From assembly GCA_009363875.1 (NCBI GenBank), contig CM018680.1:59049563-59113562 (forward strand): DNA of 64,000 bases, in the 5' to 3' direction. Below the pieces are notes generated by a model. It was not told the DNA's origin, did no database searches, and worked only from the letters and a program-made list of their open reading frames with translations. The stretch comes from Mikania micrantha. Taxonomy: Eukaryota; Streptophyta; Magnoliopsida; Asterales; Asteraceae. This document shows, in pieces, positions 45,363 to 58,597 of this stretch. Made by a program: the position numbers and the translations under genes. Each line of letters starts with the position of its first letter. Position 1 is the stretch's first letter.

Positions 45363-46074
45363 TCGATATTTCATCCATTTTTTAATTCCTTGTAATAGGT
45401 ATCAGAAAGCATAACAAAAGAAAATTCCCACGAAAACTTATTCCCCAATTTATCAATTCCCGCTCCCTTCTCGCATACGATACCCATCTCCAAACTACTC
45501 CATCTCGTTCTATCTTCTTACTCACATGACCACTTACAAGACCTTTTCCATTGGTTCAGACTTGATCCCCAATCACAGGTTTAACCTTCGGTTATCAACA
45601 TCTTAACACCGGTAAGGGTTTTATTTGTTTTTGTTACTTGTTCTTAAATTTCACCTTATTATTTTGAAATCATGCAATTTTTTTTCTTGAACTTTATAGA
45701 CCAGGACCAAATTCATGATTAGGTTTGGGTTTTATGTTTTGTTGTTTAGTTAATTTGTAGTTTTACTCTAAAATATTGAGAGAATGAATATTTGTATTCT
45801 GGAAGCGTGATGACGATCACACTTCGGGTAGGGTTTGTACATTGTTATTGAACTTTTACTTTATAACATTAATGCATGCATTTTTTTAATCTGCAACCTT
45901 ACTGATCAACACCACATTCACACTTTGGTTAGGGTTGTATGCATCTTGTTATTTAATCTGAAGTTTCCCTTGATAATCTTCGTTAATATAGCACCAAATT
46001 ATTATATCTCTTCATTTAATTTAGTTTTTCTTTTAATTTTGTTGTGTTTTATTTGATAGCAATATTCTATTAAC

Positions 46075-46598
46075 ATGTTGAACAAGGGTAAGAGAGGAAC
46101 TTCTAAATGTAAGAAGTTTTTGGATCCCACTCAATTTAAAATTGAGTTTGATGATACTGTCTAGCAATTGGAAAAAATCGAGCGATCTTTTTATTCTTGG
46201 GTTGGTGTAGAATGTAGGAAAAAATTCCATATCATCAACTCGCTAAAGATGTATATAAGCAATTATATGATGATGTTTGGGAGTACACTAAGGTATCATA
46301 TCTTTTATTCTTGGGTTATTTACTTTTTTAGTTCTAACGATTATATTTGTTGTTTTTTATATTTAACTTTTAGTTATAAATATTTAGGAATCATGGAATA
46401 TATCTGATGACAAGGCAAAAGAGGTTACTTTGAAAAAAGGGAAAGTTAATATGAGAATTTTTCGACATGAGCTTGTTTAAAAATATGTTAAAAAAATATA
46501 ACTCTTTTTAAGATATATGACTATCTAGACAAGCAACATTGGGATTCTTTTGTTGCAAATGTTTCAACAAAAGAGTTCAAGGTATTTATGAATTTATC

Positions 46599-46657
<59 letters not shown>

Positions 46658-49600
46658 GTAATTTAGTTACTGTTAACACTTACTATAATATTTTTTTTGA
46701 AGGAAAATGGTCAAAAAGCTACATAAATGCTAGAAAAAACATTAAACCCGCACACGTAGGGCGTGGTGGGTTTTCAGGTTTAGAGCCAGTATATAAAAAG
46801 GTAGATAGAACCAACTTCTTTCAACCTACCCACAACTAGCTAAGATCCAAAATGAGCGTTTCAGAAAGTATGCTGTCAGTAGAGCACGTCTCAATCCTGT
46901 TACAAAATTATAAGAACTTGGCAAACATTTACAATTAAAACTTGAAGAGTTGGTAAATATTTATATCGTTTGTTTGTTTTATTACATTAATATCATTTTT
47001 AATTGATGTATATTTTTATAGTACTCCAAGTAAAAAGAGATGATGGCTGATGGTTCTTATTATAAACTTGGAAATGATGTTGTTATAGAGGTAATTGAGA
47101 AGGGTGTTATTGGTGTTACAGATAGCTTATTTTTGGGATTGAAAACAAATAAGAAGGTTGTAATGGCAAAGTCAACTATTGAAGAAAGCCCGATTACTCA
47201 TGGTTTAAGCCATGCGTCCAGTAGTTTTTACAACAATCTACCTGAAATCAAGGTAATATATTATAAATTTGTTTTTAACTAGCTAGTTTTGTTTACATTT
47301 AATAAAAAATTTCATGTGTTTGTAGTGGTTATAAAATGTGAACTTCTATGGCCGTACGACCAAGGAAATCATGATAAAGTTTTAGCTACAGGTCTTGTGT
47401 ATCCTACTACTGAGAGATGTATTCATGAATTCCTAATGAAAGAAGATTTCGTAAAAGTTCAGGTAGATAGAGTTGAAGAAAGTTGCAAAATGGTGCCTGT
47501 ACTACCTGAGACACGTATTGAAGGCGAAGTAGAATGTATGGAAGATACAGAAGGATGCTTTATTCCGTGGCCTAGAAAATTATTAAAGGTACATTTTTTT
47601 AACAATAATTGTGTATTAGCTTTCTATATGATATACTAACATTTTATTAAAGATTTTAAACACCAATTCTCATGAGCAATCATTGATTACCCAACTTCAT
47701 AGTGTCTCGATACCTGATTGTATGTCTCCTCAATTTGTCCGCCAAGTTCAACAATCTAGGAGTACACATTATAGGCCTGAGGTAGGCTTTATTATACATT
47801 ATTATTTTTATGATTAGTAATATAAAAAATAATTTTTTTTTGCAAGTGTAGCTTGAGGAAAGTCTTAATTATCAGCCATTATCAATGCCATCAAAAGATG
47901 AGATACATGAGCTTCAACGATACACAATGGCATTACATGATGATCGTGTCTTTGTTGATTTGGTAATCACTTTATCAATGAAAATATTTGCGTAAGTGAA
48001 CATATATTTACTACTAATAACTTTATTTGTTAATGTAGCTTAATGATAATCTTCTATATTCGAATCCTACCAAGTCTGGTCATGTTTCTCAGCCTTCCAA
48101 GGCCACTCCTGCTTCTGCACCTAAAATAAAAAATGAAAAGGTAGCAAAAATTTTAATAGAAGTGAAAAAATCAAGGCCTCCAGGAATATATAAAATAGCG
48201 CAACAATTGGCGTTTATGTCTTATGAGACTACAAACATAACTGCTACTTCATTGCCTAGCATGTATCAAAAACCTTATACATAACATGTTGAAATAGAGG
48301 CGATGATACAATTATGCATCAACGGTTGGTCAGATATATTGTGCATTATTTTACAATGTAAGTCTATTCATTTTTTAAAAATATTTTACGTTATTATTTT
48401 TTGGAGCATAACAAAGTGTTATTATCCTTATCATTTTCTTTTAAATTTTAGGTGCTAATATACTATTGGAAGAAGTGAACGTCTAAATCAGACAGCTTAT
48501 TTCAATCCTCGTTTTATTGAAGGTGCAATGTTGTTAACATAAAAGAAGAATGTGATTAATCACATTAAAAGCGTCATCTCATTTGAAAAAAACAAACAAT
48601 TGTTTTTGGCACCGCATTTAGTCGGGTATTTTATTTGTTTTTCTTACTTATGATAGTTTACTTGTTTTTATCTATTTTAATAACAGAATATTATTTATAT
48701 GCTAAAAATTTAATTTTTAATAGGGGGCATTGGATATTAATTTTACTTCAATGTCATCCAAGAGATAAGTGTTGGAAGGGTCATATATTTGATTCCCTTG
48801 GCAAGGGAAAGAATCCTTCATATTACGTGCTTATGGACATAGTTGATGAAGCTATCAATCAAAAGATAACATGGAACATGGTTAATGTAAGTTTTATATT
48901 TCTTTTTGACATTTTTTTATTCTGATATTTTAATTATTTAATTGTTATTTCATTTTAATTAATTGGTGCCGTCAGCAAGCAAACGGATGGTAATGTGGTT
49001 ATTATGTGATGATGTCTATGTATGATTTTGTGATTAATTGTAGAGAACATCTTGTAAGTGTATTTTATGTCCTTATATCACTAGATTGTGTATTAAATAT
49101 GAATTATAACTTTCATCTATTTTTCTTTTTTAGTTAATTGATGATTGTAGCCATGTTTCATAAAAGGAAATTGATGCTTTTTTGAACGTACGTTAAATGG
49201 GTTTGTATCAACGTTTGTTGAAGATTAGATGGAAGATGAATGATGGTATGTATATTGTTATTTGATCTTTGCAAGTTAGTATATTTTGATTTTAGGTTCT
49301 TTCAAATCTTTATTGATGTTTATGGTGTTATTTTACATATTTAATTTTGTTTTTCATACATGTATTGGTTAGAATGAAACTTGTCAGCTTTCATATTTTG
49401 TTGTGATTTAATTTATCATTAGTGTTTTTTTCAGGTTCAAATTACTTCAATTTAGGAAGTATATATGTACTATCCATTTTGCTTCGCGGACTACTCACAC
49501 TTATGCTTGGTACTTTGATGTAAATTAACTTGATGGTTTATATATAAATATTTCCTAAATTGGTTTGTTTGATGTTAATTAATGTGTATTATATGTTGTC

Positions 49601-50170
49601 TAGATACTTTATTGTAACATTTTCATATAAATATAACTAACTATTATTAACCTTATCTTTTTTAGGTATTTATATGCATTTTGAGGACTTGAAGGCTTTA
49701 GGAAAACAAAATATCTTTATCCTCGAATGATTGAACTTAGTGTTTGCAATGGTTGCAGTAATGTAAGTTTTATGGTACATGTTTAATATAAGTTTTCTTG
49801 TATTTTTTTTCTTTCTTGTTGTACTTGTCTAATTTAGTATTTTATCTAATTAGTTATTAACTCTATGTACTTAGTGGTATCAACAAATATGGATCGAGGG
49901 AATGTGGATATTATTTAATGAAGGTTATGTATGATTTTATAATTAGTTACAAAAAACATCGTGTAACTGTATTTTAACTACTTATGTATTTTACACATTA
50001 AACAAAATATCTGTCTATGTATATTAAATTGTATTCTAACTTTTATGTATTTATCTATTTTAGGTAATGCAGTACAATATGCTCCTTCATCAATGTGAAA
50101 TTGACCAATTTTTGGAAACATATATTGCTGAATTTTGTGATCTTATTTGGACAATGAATGAACATGGTAT
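46075..50170 (+). pseudogene. Decayed CACTA (En/Spm) gene with Tnp1-like and Ulp1 protease regions
   Basis: A broken gene with intron-like gaps. From 46075 short coding pieces with stops include a plant-transposase-type segment near 46850-47060 (NPVTK, then KKEMMADGSYYKL). Near 47340-47580 a Tnp1/En-Spm-like segment reads KVLATGLVYPTT to CFIPWPRKLLK. Near 48725-48890 a Ulp1-type (C48) protease exon has the catalytic histidine in RGHWILILLQ and aspartate in FDSLGKG. Near 48976 an exon has the cysteine in CGYYVM with a TAA directly before it. A second cysteine exon lies near 49877-49965 (GSRECGYYLMK), then a tail exon at 50064-50168. Stops throughout show it is dead. CACTA terminal repeats were not found. 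Confidence 0.62.
46596..46656. repeat. (TTA)n microsatellite
   Basis: About 20 TTA/ATT units inside an intron-like gap of the CACTA pseudogene. Confidence 0.95.
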
Positions 50171-51400
50171 GATCTTATATTTTTTTTAAGGTTATCCTCA
50201 TGTATGAACTTGTTATTTACAACATGGATGGATATATTATACTTATAAATACATTGATTTTTGTTATGGTTTCATCCCTAAATGGTTGATCTTGATATAT
50301 TATACTTATGAATAATGTTAGGAGCACTTGATTGATCTTGATGTTTATTTTTTTTTAAGATAATGGTTGTATGTCCATTTAACCTTTTTTTTCCCCTTAA
50401 GGTCATCATCTATTGAACCTACTATACTGTTGTATTTGCATATTTTAATTGGTAAGAATCGTGTTAAAATATTTAGCATAGTTTCTTTTCTTTACACTAT
50501 TTTATTTAATTTTTTAGTGCAGCTACACAAGTAGTAATTATTGTCGATGCATACATCTAATGCATGTAGGTTGTTCTTGACCTTGATGCCCAGTTACATG
50601 GAAGAAGAAATTAAATTATTTTGTTAATGGAAAAGGAAGGAAATCCCTCTTGTATACTGATTAAAGAAGCCATTACATGTAAGTGAAAAATGCATATCTT
50701 ATCATTCTAGTTTTTTATTTGCACAACAGGTACTTCACACCTCAGCGGATCAACTTGTCATGTGTTAAACTTGCTGCCAACTTAAGTCCATTTGTTAAAC
50801 TTGTTGCCAGATTGAGTCAAATGCATGAGATTAGCGGAAGAATTATCAAAAGTGTACCCGAGAGATGTTGAGTTATGAGAAGTTGGGTTAGCAAAAAAAT
50901 AGATATAAAGTGTGCAAAAATAAGTGAGACGTTTGTACTTTTATTTGTATAAACTATTTATTTAAAATAGTTGATTCTGATGTATATATATAATATTTTT
51001 TGGGTGTTGCTACCTGCTAGTTTAATATAATTGGTTTATTTATTGTATTTTTTTTATTATTAATTCATGGTTCAAAATCATATTAATTGCATGGAAATGG
51101 AGAACCGTTGTATTTGATGCTTTTATTTTACAACAGTTGGTTTAATGAATCTTTTAGAGTGGTTAAGCTAAATTATAAATACATTATTTATTTTTAATTC
51201 AATTTTTTTTAAAACGGTTCTATGTTATCTATTAAGGCGGTTCAGAACATTTTAAAACACATATGTAAATTGTCTTACTAATCATGCTTTATCATTTATC
51301 AGAGGTAATAACACTTTAAAATAGATAAATTTATATCTTTAATTTGGTTATTAAAATTGTTAAACTGATTCCATCCACTCCTTCGAAACCAAATCTAGGA
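50171..51400. other. AT-rich sequence downstream of the CACTA pseudogene, no gene seen
   Basis: Contains scattered coding-like scraps near 50740-50870 (HLSGSTCHVLN-type frame) that could be the last remains of the CACTA gene, but no motif is secure. Confidence 0.45.
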
Positions 51401-51404
51401 GTGT

Positions 51405-51765
51405 TCATCAAATCGAATAACAAGTTATTCGGGTTTTTCGAATCGGGTTTTTCGGATTTGAAAATTTTCTGACCTATCCGAAACCCGACCCAAATCTCAA
51501 AATATATTATCCGACCCGAAAAACCCGAACTCTTACATCCGAATAACCCGAATAAACCTGTTTTATTCGGGTTATTCGGATATCCAACCCGAAAAAACTA
51601 GTTTTTCTGCATATCCGAAACCCAACCCAACCCAAATCTAAAAACATATTATCCGACCCGAACAACCCGAAAAACCCGAAATAGATTTCGGATGAGGTTT
51701 TTTCGGGTTTCGGATACGATTCAAATTTCGATTTTTTTTCGAGTTTCGGATATTTTAAACACCTC
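51405..51765. repeat. Dense CCCGAA/TTCGGGT repeat cluster
   Basis: About 30 copies of ACCCGAA, AACCCG, TTCGGGTT and TTCGGAT in both orientations in 360 bp, allowing many alternative hairpins. It resembles the low-complexity interior of some plant non-autonomous DNA transposons. No terminal repeats or target duplication identified. Confidence 0.65.
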
Positions 51766-52099
51766 TAACCAAATCCGTTGAACACACAGAAATCCAAAAG
51801 TGTTGGCCTTTAGCGGAAGTCGGGATCATTATGGGGACATTGGGGCCATGGGATCACCGCCCACTACTTTTGGACTTAAGGGGGATTCCTAAAATGTTCA
51901 TTGTAAAATACATTTAACCCAAAATGTCCATTTAACTTTTCTATGCTACAAAGTACAAAATATCCATGTTGTTTATGGGCGCCGCCGCCCACGGTTTAAC
52001 GGCGCCGCCCACAAAAAGAACCATTAGAAAGAAGCCACATACCTTTATAGTTGTTGGCGCCCGGTAGAATCTAAAAGATGCCGGTATATTTGCATTTTT

Positions 52100-52262
52100 T
52101 TGTAACGAAAATAAATGGGCGGGACACCATAATATTGAAACATAAATGGGTGGGACGGCCATAAAATAAATATATGGGCAGGACGACCATAAAATTAAAT
52201 ATAAACTGACGGGACACCCATAAACTAAATATATGGACAGGACATTTATTACTTGAGAGTCA
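52100..52262 (+). repeat. Degenerate tandem repeat, unit about 30-37 bp
   Basis: Five related units around ATAAATATATGGGCAGGACG and ACCATAAA, spaced 27-37 bp and strongly diverged. Upstream at 51975-52015 GGCGCCGCC palindromes occur. No coding evidence. Confidence 0.6.
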
Positions 52263-52455
52263 ATGCCCATAAAAGGTATGTGGTTTTTTTTATTGGTTCT
52301 TTTTTTGGGTTGTGCCCGTAAAACCCTGAACGATGACGCCCATAAACGGTATGGACATATTGGGGAAAAAATATGGTTTTATGGACATTTTGTTAATTAA
52401 CCAAAAAACCCTAAAATTTAGGACTGACAAGTTTTTATTTATTTATTTACTTATT

Positions 52456-52680
52456 TATATGTCTTGTATGAGATGCATAGGTTTATACGAGTAATATAGA
52501 GGGACAATCATTGTTTGTTATAATTTTTTAGCATTAATTATTTAACTTCTATGCGTCTTGTATAAGCCTATACTGTAACTATTAGAAGAGTTATACGTCT
52601 CAAATAGATATATGAAACGTATAAACATAAGTGAAGTGTTAAAATAAAAAGTGGTTAGTGTAAATAATCAAACCCTTTTT
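52456..52680. repeat. Dispersed repeat with CTTGTATAAGCCTATAC motifs (relative at 57377-57600)
   Basis: Shares GTCTTGTATGAGATGCATAG-like and TAGCATTAATTATTTAACTTCTAT-like stretches, in the same order, with 57377-57600 (GTCTCGTATAGG; GTGTTAATGATTGGACTTCTAT). Diverged copies of one element. No ends defined. Confidence 0.5.
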
Positions 52681-53592
52681 AATACGATACTACTTTTATT
52701 TAATTTTTAATCATTTCATTTGACATCATAACATCGTAATAACACAGTAATAATAAAGAATGATTGTTTGATATTCAATTAATATGGATGATCAATGTAA
52801 ACAGCTAATGTTGAAAGTGATTGACATTTACAAGAATGTTGTTTGCGATGTTGGTCAGCTTATATTTCAACGTCAAGGGGACAAGACGTCAAGATCACCA
52901 CCCCCTACTTTACATAGCTTGAGAAAGGAGAGTTGAATCAACTAACATCTCTTGCTCACTCAACTAACATCAATCCCCGTTTTTTTTGGTGAACTGATAA
53001 AGCTATTAATCTTTTAAGCCCTCATCACTCACTCTTTTTTTTTCTTTTCTTCTCCTCACACATGATGACCAACCTCACGTTCAAACCCTCACGCCCCCAT
53101 GTAGTGAAAAGAGGGCACCATAAGGGCGTGACCCATGCCCCTGAGAATCACTCACACACCACTACACATGACCTAATAACATTATATTTTTATATAAAAG
53201 TTATTCTTAATAGATTAATAAATAAGTAAATGTATTCGGTTAGATGTGATTGATTTGGTAAGTGTTTATCATGAAGATAATGAAAACGTTGTATGATTAT
53301 TAGCACCTCCAATTTATTAAAACAATTAAAATTTAAAGTAAAAAATAATAGTGTTTAGGTATTAATTTTACTTTTTTACTGTTGTTTTAAAACAAATTAA
53401 AATATTCTCTAAAAATTTTACTTTTATATATATATATATATATATATATTATATCTATAATTCTTATATCTATCATTCTTTTCTATTTTTACTTTTTATT
53501 ATTGTTATTTATTTTTTTTCTACAATTAGAAAATGCAATGCTCTTAGTAAGGGTGACCAAAATTTATATTATCTCTCTCATGTAAAGAACAC
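52681..53592. other. No gene seen; short GC-richer segment 52880-53160
   Basis: AT-rich sequence with a GC-richer part that has CACTCA-rich and GGGCATGGGT-like words, possibly a decayed small DNA transposon. (TA)n at 53430-53449. Confidence 0.45.
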
Positions 53593-54347
53593 TGTAAAGA
53601 CTAATAAAGGCTGATGCTCACCAAACTTCTTGTTTTGTCTAAGTATAGGAGTCTCTTTGAATAAACACCTTCGGAAGGAAGAAGTGATTCTTCGGAAGCA
53701 ACATTGCTTCCGAAGGATAACTGATTCCTGCCGAAGGTTGTACAAGACAACTGCTTCCGAGGAATCCTCTAATGCTCGGAAGACAAAGACTTCCGAGGAA
53801 TCTTCTCTTGCATTGAAGACAAAGACTTCCGAGGTTTATCCTCTGACAAAGACTGTAGCAGCTTACTCTCAAAGTACAAAAGGTACTGACACAAGACATG
53901 CTGGTCTGAGTAAAGACAAAGACAACATGTAATGAGTCAGATAAAGCGCCTTACCTCTCCCATGCTGCATTAAATGCAAAAGATCATCTGAAGCCTTGAA
54001 GATCAACAACATTAAATGTCTTTTGTATTTAATAGTCCTTTGTAAAGTCAATGTCTATTAATGTAATGATCATGACTGAGTGTCTTAGCCTGTTAAGACA
54101 CTCAACATACTAGAATAAGCTTTACTTTATGTACTTGTCTAGTATACCCAACTTGTATTCCTAAGTGTATACGGTTGTAGCCTCGGCTATATAACCTCCC
54201 AATGTATTGTTGCTTGATGTGTGCTTGCTTGTATACTTCCACATTGAGAGAAATATATCCTTGAGCTTGAATTATTCTTGTGTTCTTAATATTGTTCAAA
54301 GATTATTATTGTGTCACTTTGAGTGAAATTGTGAGATCATTCTAACA
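53593..54347 (+). repeat. Probable Copia-type LTR (solo or fragment) of about 755 bp
   Basis: Ends in ATTCTAACA, a common Copia LTR end, and contains CGGCTATATAACC at about 54185, a good TATA box, roughly 160 bp before the end. The proposed start TGTAAAGAC at 53593 is uncertain: flanking bases AACAC and GAACA are only a partial duplication. The first part (53660-53840) has repeated CTTCCGAGG/CTTCGGAAG words. The open frame across 53630-53932 is an LTR shadow, not a gene. Confidence 0.45.
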
Positions 54348-54835
54348 GAACATTCCGCATCTGTTAGAATTAAGTAAGAAATACTTGTGAAGTGTTGTTT
54401 AGAGATAACAACCCGATCCTACAAACACTTACCATGTATAGAGACGGCATGAGCCATGTTGCCCTCATCGTCATCGACAAAAATCACTTTTTTTTTAATT
54501 ACTCTACAATATTTAACTAATTTAACATTCTTTTAAATAAATGTATTTTTTTTATCGTTTCACCTTTACTTAATAGAAAAAGTAAACATGTTTTTGTTTT
54601 TAATTATTTTCTATCATTTATTTTATTTTTAGTGTTGAACCAATTCAAAATAATTTACCTCTTTCAATATGTGATCATTCTACAATTACAAAATTAACCT
54701 AATTTAACTTTTTATCAGCAATCTTATAACATGAGTTGCATTTGACCATAAAACACTTTTTTTAACATAAATATTGCATTAAGATTATTTCTATATATAG
54801 TCAAATCGGTTGGTAATTTAAACCACATATCTATA
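54348..54835. other. AT-rich sequence, no gene seen
   Basis: Nothing recognisable apart from simple AT-rich sequence. Confidence 0.5.
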
Positions 54836-55403
54836 TCTATACTATATAATAAAAGAATAACAAGTTTGCCACATGTCCATCCCATATTCATTTGTTATTA
54901 ATTTTTGACACTTGTCATTTTCACATTTATCTCTCATTCAATTATATTTTATTAACTCTATCTCCTATTTAATGTTGATGATTTTAAATAATTAAATTAT
55001 ATAATGAAATGTAAAAAATATAAATCTTTTTATTTTATTAATTTATTATATATAACTTAATAATCATACTTAAGTTCCAATTATATCTTATTTTAAAATA
55101 AAATTTATAATTTTTAAATCATAATAATTTCAATAACGGTTGATATGATATCCAACATATAAATTTTCATTAAACTACTGGTTTGAAATATTTATACTGT
55201 ATAATAAAAGAAAAACAAACTTGTTTTACTCTCATAAAATTTTCATTAAACCTTTTAGTTGTTTTTTTACTACCTAAAGTATTTATTAATACGTAACATA
55301 ATCATTTTATATCAAAATATTATTTTTATGATATCTAAATTATCAGTTTTAACTATTTAATATTTTATATTTCGACCGTGTAATACACGGGGTAATAATC
55401 TAG
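54836..55403 (+). mobile_element. Non-autonomous Helitron
   Basis: Starts TCTATACTATATAATAAAAG after an A and ends CGTGTAATACACGGGG, a few bases, then CTAG before a T. The 5' TC, 3' hairpin (CCGTGTAATACACGG) and CTAG end between A and T match the Helitron pattern. No coding sequence. The middle has a second TATACTGTATAATAAAAG near 55192, hinting at an internal partial copy. Confidence 0.72.
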
Positions 55404-56603
55404 TTTTAAATATAATGTTAAGTAAAAAATCCAAAATATTAGGATCCACACAAGAACCCAAAATAGATAAAAAAAAAAAAAAAAAAAAAAAAAAGTTAAT
55501 GAGAAGAAAGTGTTTTTCATGGATCAGTAGTTGGCAAAGAAGTGGTCAAAGGAGGTTAATTAAGTCATGATTTCTTATGAGAACCGATTGGATGTAATTT
55601 CAACAATCCAATAAATACACAAGTGAAATAATTTCAACATTCAATGATAATATTTCAAGATTCCTTACAACAACCACAAGAAGTTTTATCCGCTTAATAC
55701 CCGACGAAAATCAAGGCTCACTCAAATATAACGGCCATGTGATGCATCAACCCCCACCCCTTATACATAACACATGATTCATTCTAATAAAAAATCAATA
55801 ACTTATAGCCACATGATTTAAGAGGTATAAAAGTAATTTTACTTGCAAATCTGAAAAATTACTTTTATGACTTTCAAACTTTTAGATAAAAATAATTATT
55901 TTAGTTCTTAACTTCCGATTTACCATATCTGCATTTTCTATATCACATATTATTCTTAATCAACATTTCATAAATCATCTAGTTAAATGTTAAATTTTAT
56001 TTTTAGGGGTTCAAGTCAAGGTGAAGATTTGGTGAAATAGTTTTGAAGAGATATAAAAAAATTAAAAGACCCAACACAAGTGACTAAAAGATATAAAGTA
56101 AGAGGAAACTCAAAACTGATTACATGTCTAAAGCTGTGTGTCTTTAGGAACTTCCATGCTTTTGGCATATCTGTTTCAATTGGGAGGAAAATATGTATAT
56201 GATTTTGGAGCAAATTTATTCAGTGTTTTTTCAAGTGTATTTACTATTTTCGAACACTTTAATTAAATAGAAGCGGACAAAAAAAATCCAGAGTCAAATA
56301 AAATCTATACAATAGTCTTTGCAAATTAAAAAAAAAACTTATAAATGCTCGTTTCAATGTTTCATCGTTTGAAAACGTTCCATCATATCTTCGACTAAAA
56401 ATTTCATGCATCTAATTGTACTAAGATAAGTTTTCAGTGTCCAAGACATTGGGTTAAAAAGAACCAAATTAGGAGTCAACTAATTAATTTATATCCCTTG
56501 TGACTAATATATTCCCTTAATTGTACGTGTCATAGATGAACAAGCTTGTTTCGAGGTGGATGATAAGTGATAACTTAAATTACGAGTTAACTCATATGCA
56601 TGC
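55404..56603. other. AT-rich sequence with a poly(A) run, no gene seen
   Basis: A run of about 28 A at 55470-55497. 55450-55570 (AGAACCCAAAA, GAAAGTGTTTTTCATGGAT, TTGGCAAAGA) has a diverged relative at 57245-57310. No coding evidence. Confidence 0.5.
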
Positions 56604-56809
56604 ATGGGAGGCCCTGAGGAGGGGAACCCGATCTCCGTTCAGGGCCCATTTCTTTGCAAGGATACAAAAAAATTTAAAATTGTTTTTAAATTATATATAT
56701 TTACTTATATCTACAAATACAAAACCGAAAAAACACAAATTTATAATTCGTTAGAGGCCTTTTTTTCTCAGTAAGTTCGGGACATCTGAATTCTCAGGAC
56801 CGCTCTCGT
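56604..56809 (+). repeat. Small dispersed repeat, copy 1 (206 bp), with ATGCATGC on both sides
   Basis: Flanked by ATGCATGC at 56596-56603 and 56810-56817. The interior matches 60271-60486: both have GGGAGGC at the start, AAAATTGTTTTTAAATTATA, ACAAAACCGAAAAAACACAA and a TTCT(C/T)AGGACC end. An 8-bp duplication suggests a hAT-type non-autonomous element. Confidence 0.7.
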
Positions 56810-56819
56810 ATGCATGCAT

Positions 56820-58116
56820 GCAAAATAGTTATTAATTATGACTTCCTTCGGTATGGTCTAATTATAAAATTTGAAACTGATATAGGCAGATGGGCGACAC
56901 AAGCTTTGACCTATTGATGACCTCAACGTCATCACTACTCTAAAATCTTCAAGTGCAATTTATATACCGATTCACCTAATTTGCAGTTCCTCGAAGAAGA
57001 TTGTGGATGTGGGTGAGAGGTGAGATTCAGGCTTTTACTATTTTGTAGTAAGTCACAAGATTTTTAAAAAACATAATCAGTAATTTACTCTAAATCATGA
57101 TCGATTTACCACAACCATATTTGGTGTAATTTACGGTAATTAAAAAGAATTTTTTTTAATTATTTATTTAATTAAATTAGTTGTTAATCTAAACCAAGTA
57201 TTGCAAATGTTAATCAAATTTCCAAAAGATTAGATATCTCACTAGAACCCAAAAAAAATTATTTTATGCGAAAAAAGTGTTTCACGGACCAATTGATGCC
57301 TTGTTGGCAAAGACGATGTCATAACTTAATGGGTTGTATTATTCACGCATCCATTTCACCCATCCACACCACCTATATGTCTCGTATAGGCGTCTACGAG
57401 ACATATAAGTCTATACGAGATGTATAGAGGGTAATTATTGAGTTTCAGAATTTGTCAGTGTTAATGATTGGACTTCTATAAAAGACGTATAGACTTATAG
57501 GCGTTGTATATGTTCCATACGCGACTTTACACGTGACTAATCATTGGATTTCAGTGCTAATAATTAGACTCATATACGAGGTGTATAAGATCCGTTAAGA
57601 GTGTTTGCATTAAAAAATGTGTGTGTATGAATAACTAGTACCTATCTTAAGTGAAGACGTACTTCTCAACAATACCTATATTGTAATTTCAACGTTCCAG
57701 CAAATGACCAGCTAGTATCCAATGACTGTTTAGAAAAATAAACAATAATTAACCAACCTTTATTTTCGTTTTTATAGTGATTTAAAAAATAAAGTTGGAT
57801 ATATATCATTTTATAAAACATTCTTAAAATTTTTATATTAAATGGAACTTTTATATTATAATAAAAATATTAAATATTAATTATGTTATTTATATCCTTA
57901 TTAATTAAAATTTTTTAAGATATTAGAAAAATCTTAGTATCGAAAAACAAAATTTTTAAAAACCAAATTATTATAAAATAAGATTTTTACATGAAAATTT
58001 TATTAGAAGAACACATTTACTAAAAATACGAATTTTGAAACCAGGTCTTAAAAATAAATTTTTATGGAAAACAATTTAAAAAAAGCAAAAACAATTTTTA
58101 ACACATATTGTGTATA
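56820..58116. other. AT-rich sequence with diverged repeats, no gene seen
   Basis: Contains the second copies of two dispersed repeats (57245-57310 and 57377-57600) already noted. No coding or RNA gene evidence. Confidence 0.5.
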
Positions 58117-58583
58117 TCTACCTATACTAATAAATAAAGGTTTTTAGTGCCACATGGCATGATTCTAGAGCATCTCAAAATTCATTTCCCGCTTCTCTCT
58201 CCTATTAAATACATCTAACATTAAATAATTATATTAAATAGTAAATATACTTTTTATGCATTTTTAAAATAAAAAAGATTTTTTAATGAATGAAAATATA
58301 TTAATATTAAAAACACACTTTTTTCTTAAAAAAAATTATTATAAATTATAAATTATAAAATTTATAAAAACAATTATTTGAACACAATGGTTAAGGAAAA
58401 ACAAATTATAAAAAAAGTTGCTTAAAAAAGTAATAATATTATTATAATACTTAAAATATTAAATAATACGAAATTGTAATTCTGTTTTATATTAAAAATC
58501 TTCTTATATTTTCTAAATTTTCATTAATAATTATTCGTTATATTTTTTTATATAATCCGTGTAATATACGGGAACTAATCTAG
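58117..58583 (+). mobile_element. Non-autonomous Helitron
   Basis: Starts TCTACCTATACTAATAAATA after an A and ends CCGTGTAATATACGGG, then AACTAATCTAG before a T. Same end structure as 54836-55403, with an imperfect 3' hairpin. No coding sequence. Confidence 0.68.
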
Positions 58584-58597
58584 TATATATATATATA

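Noticed and set aside
53630..53932. Open frame of 100 codons with Lys/Thr/Ser repeats
   Set aside because: It lies inside a probable LTR and its repetitiveness comes from the CTTCCGAGG words.
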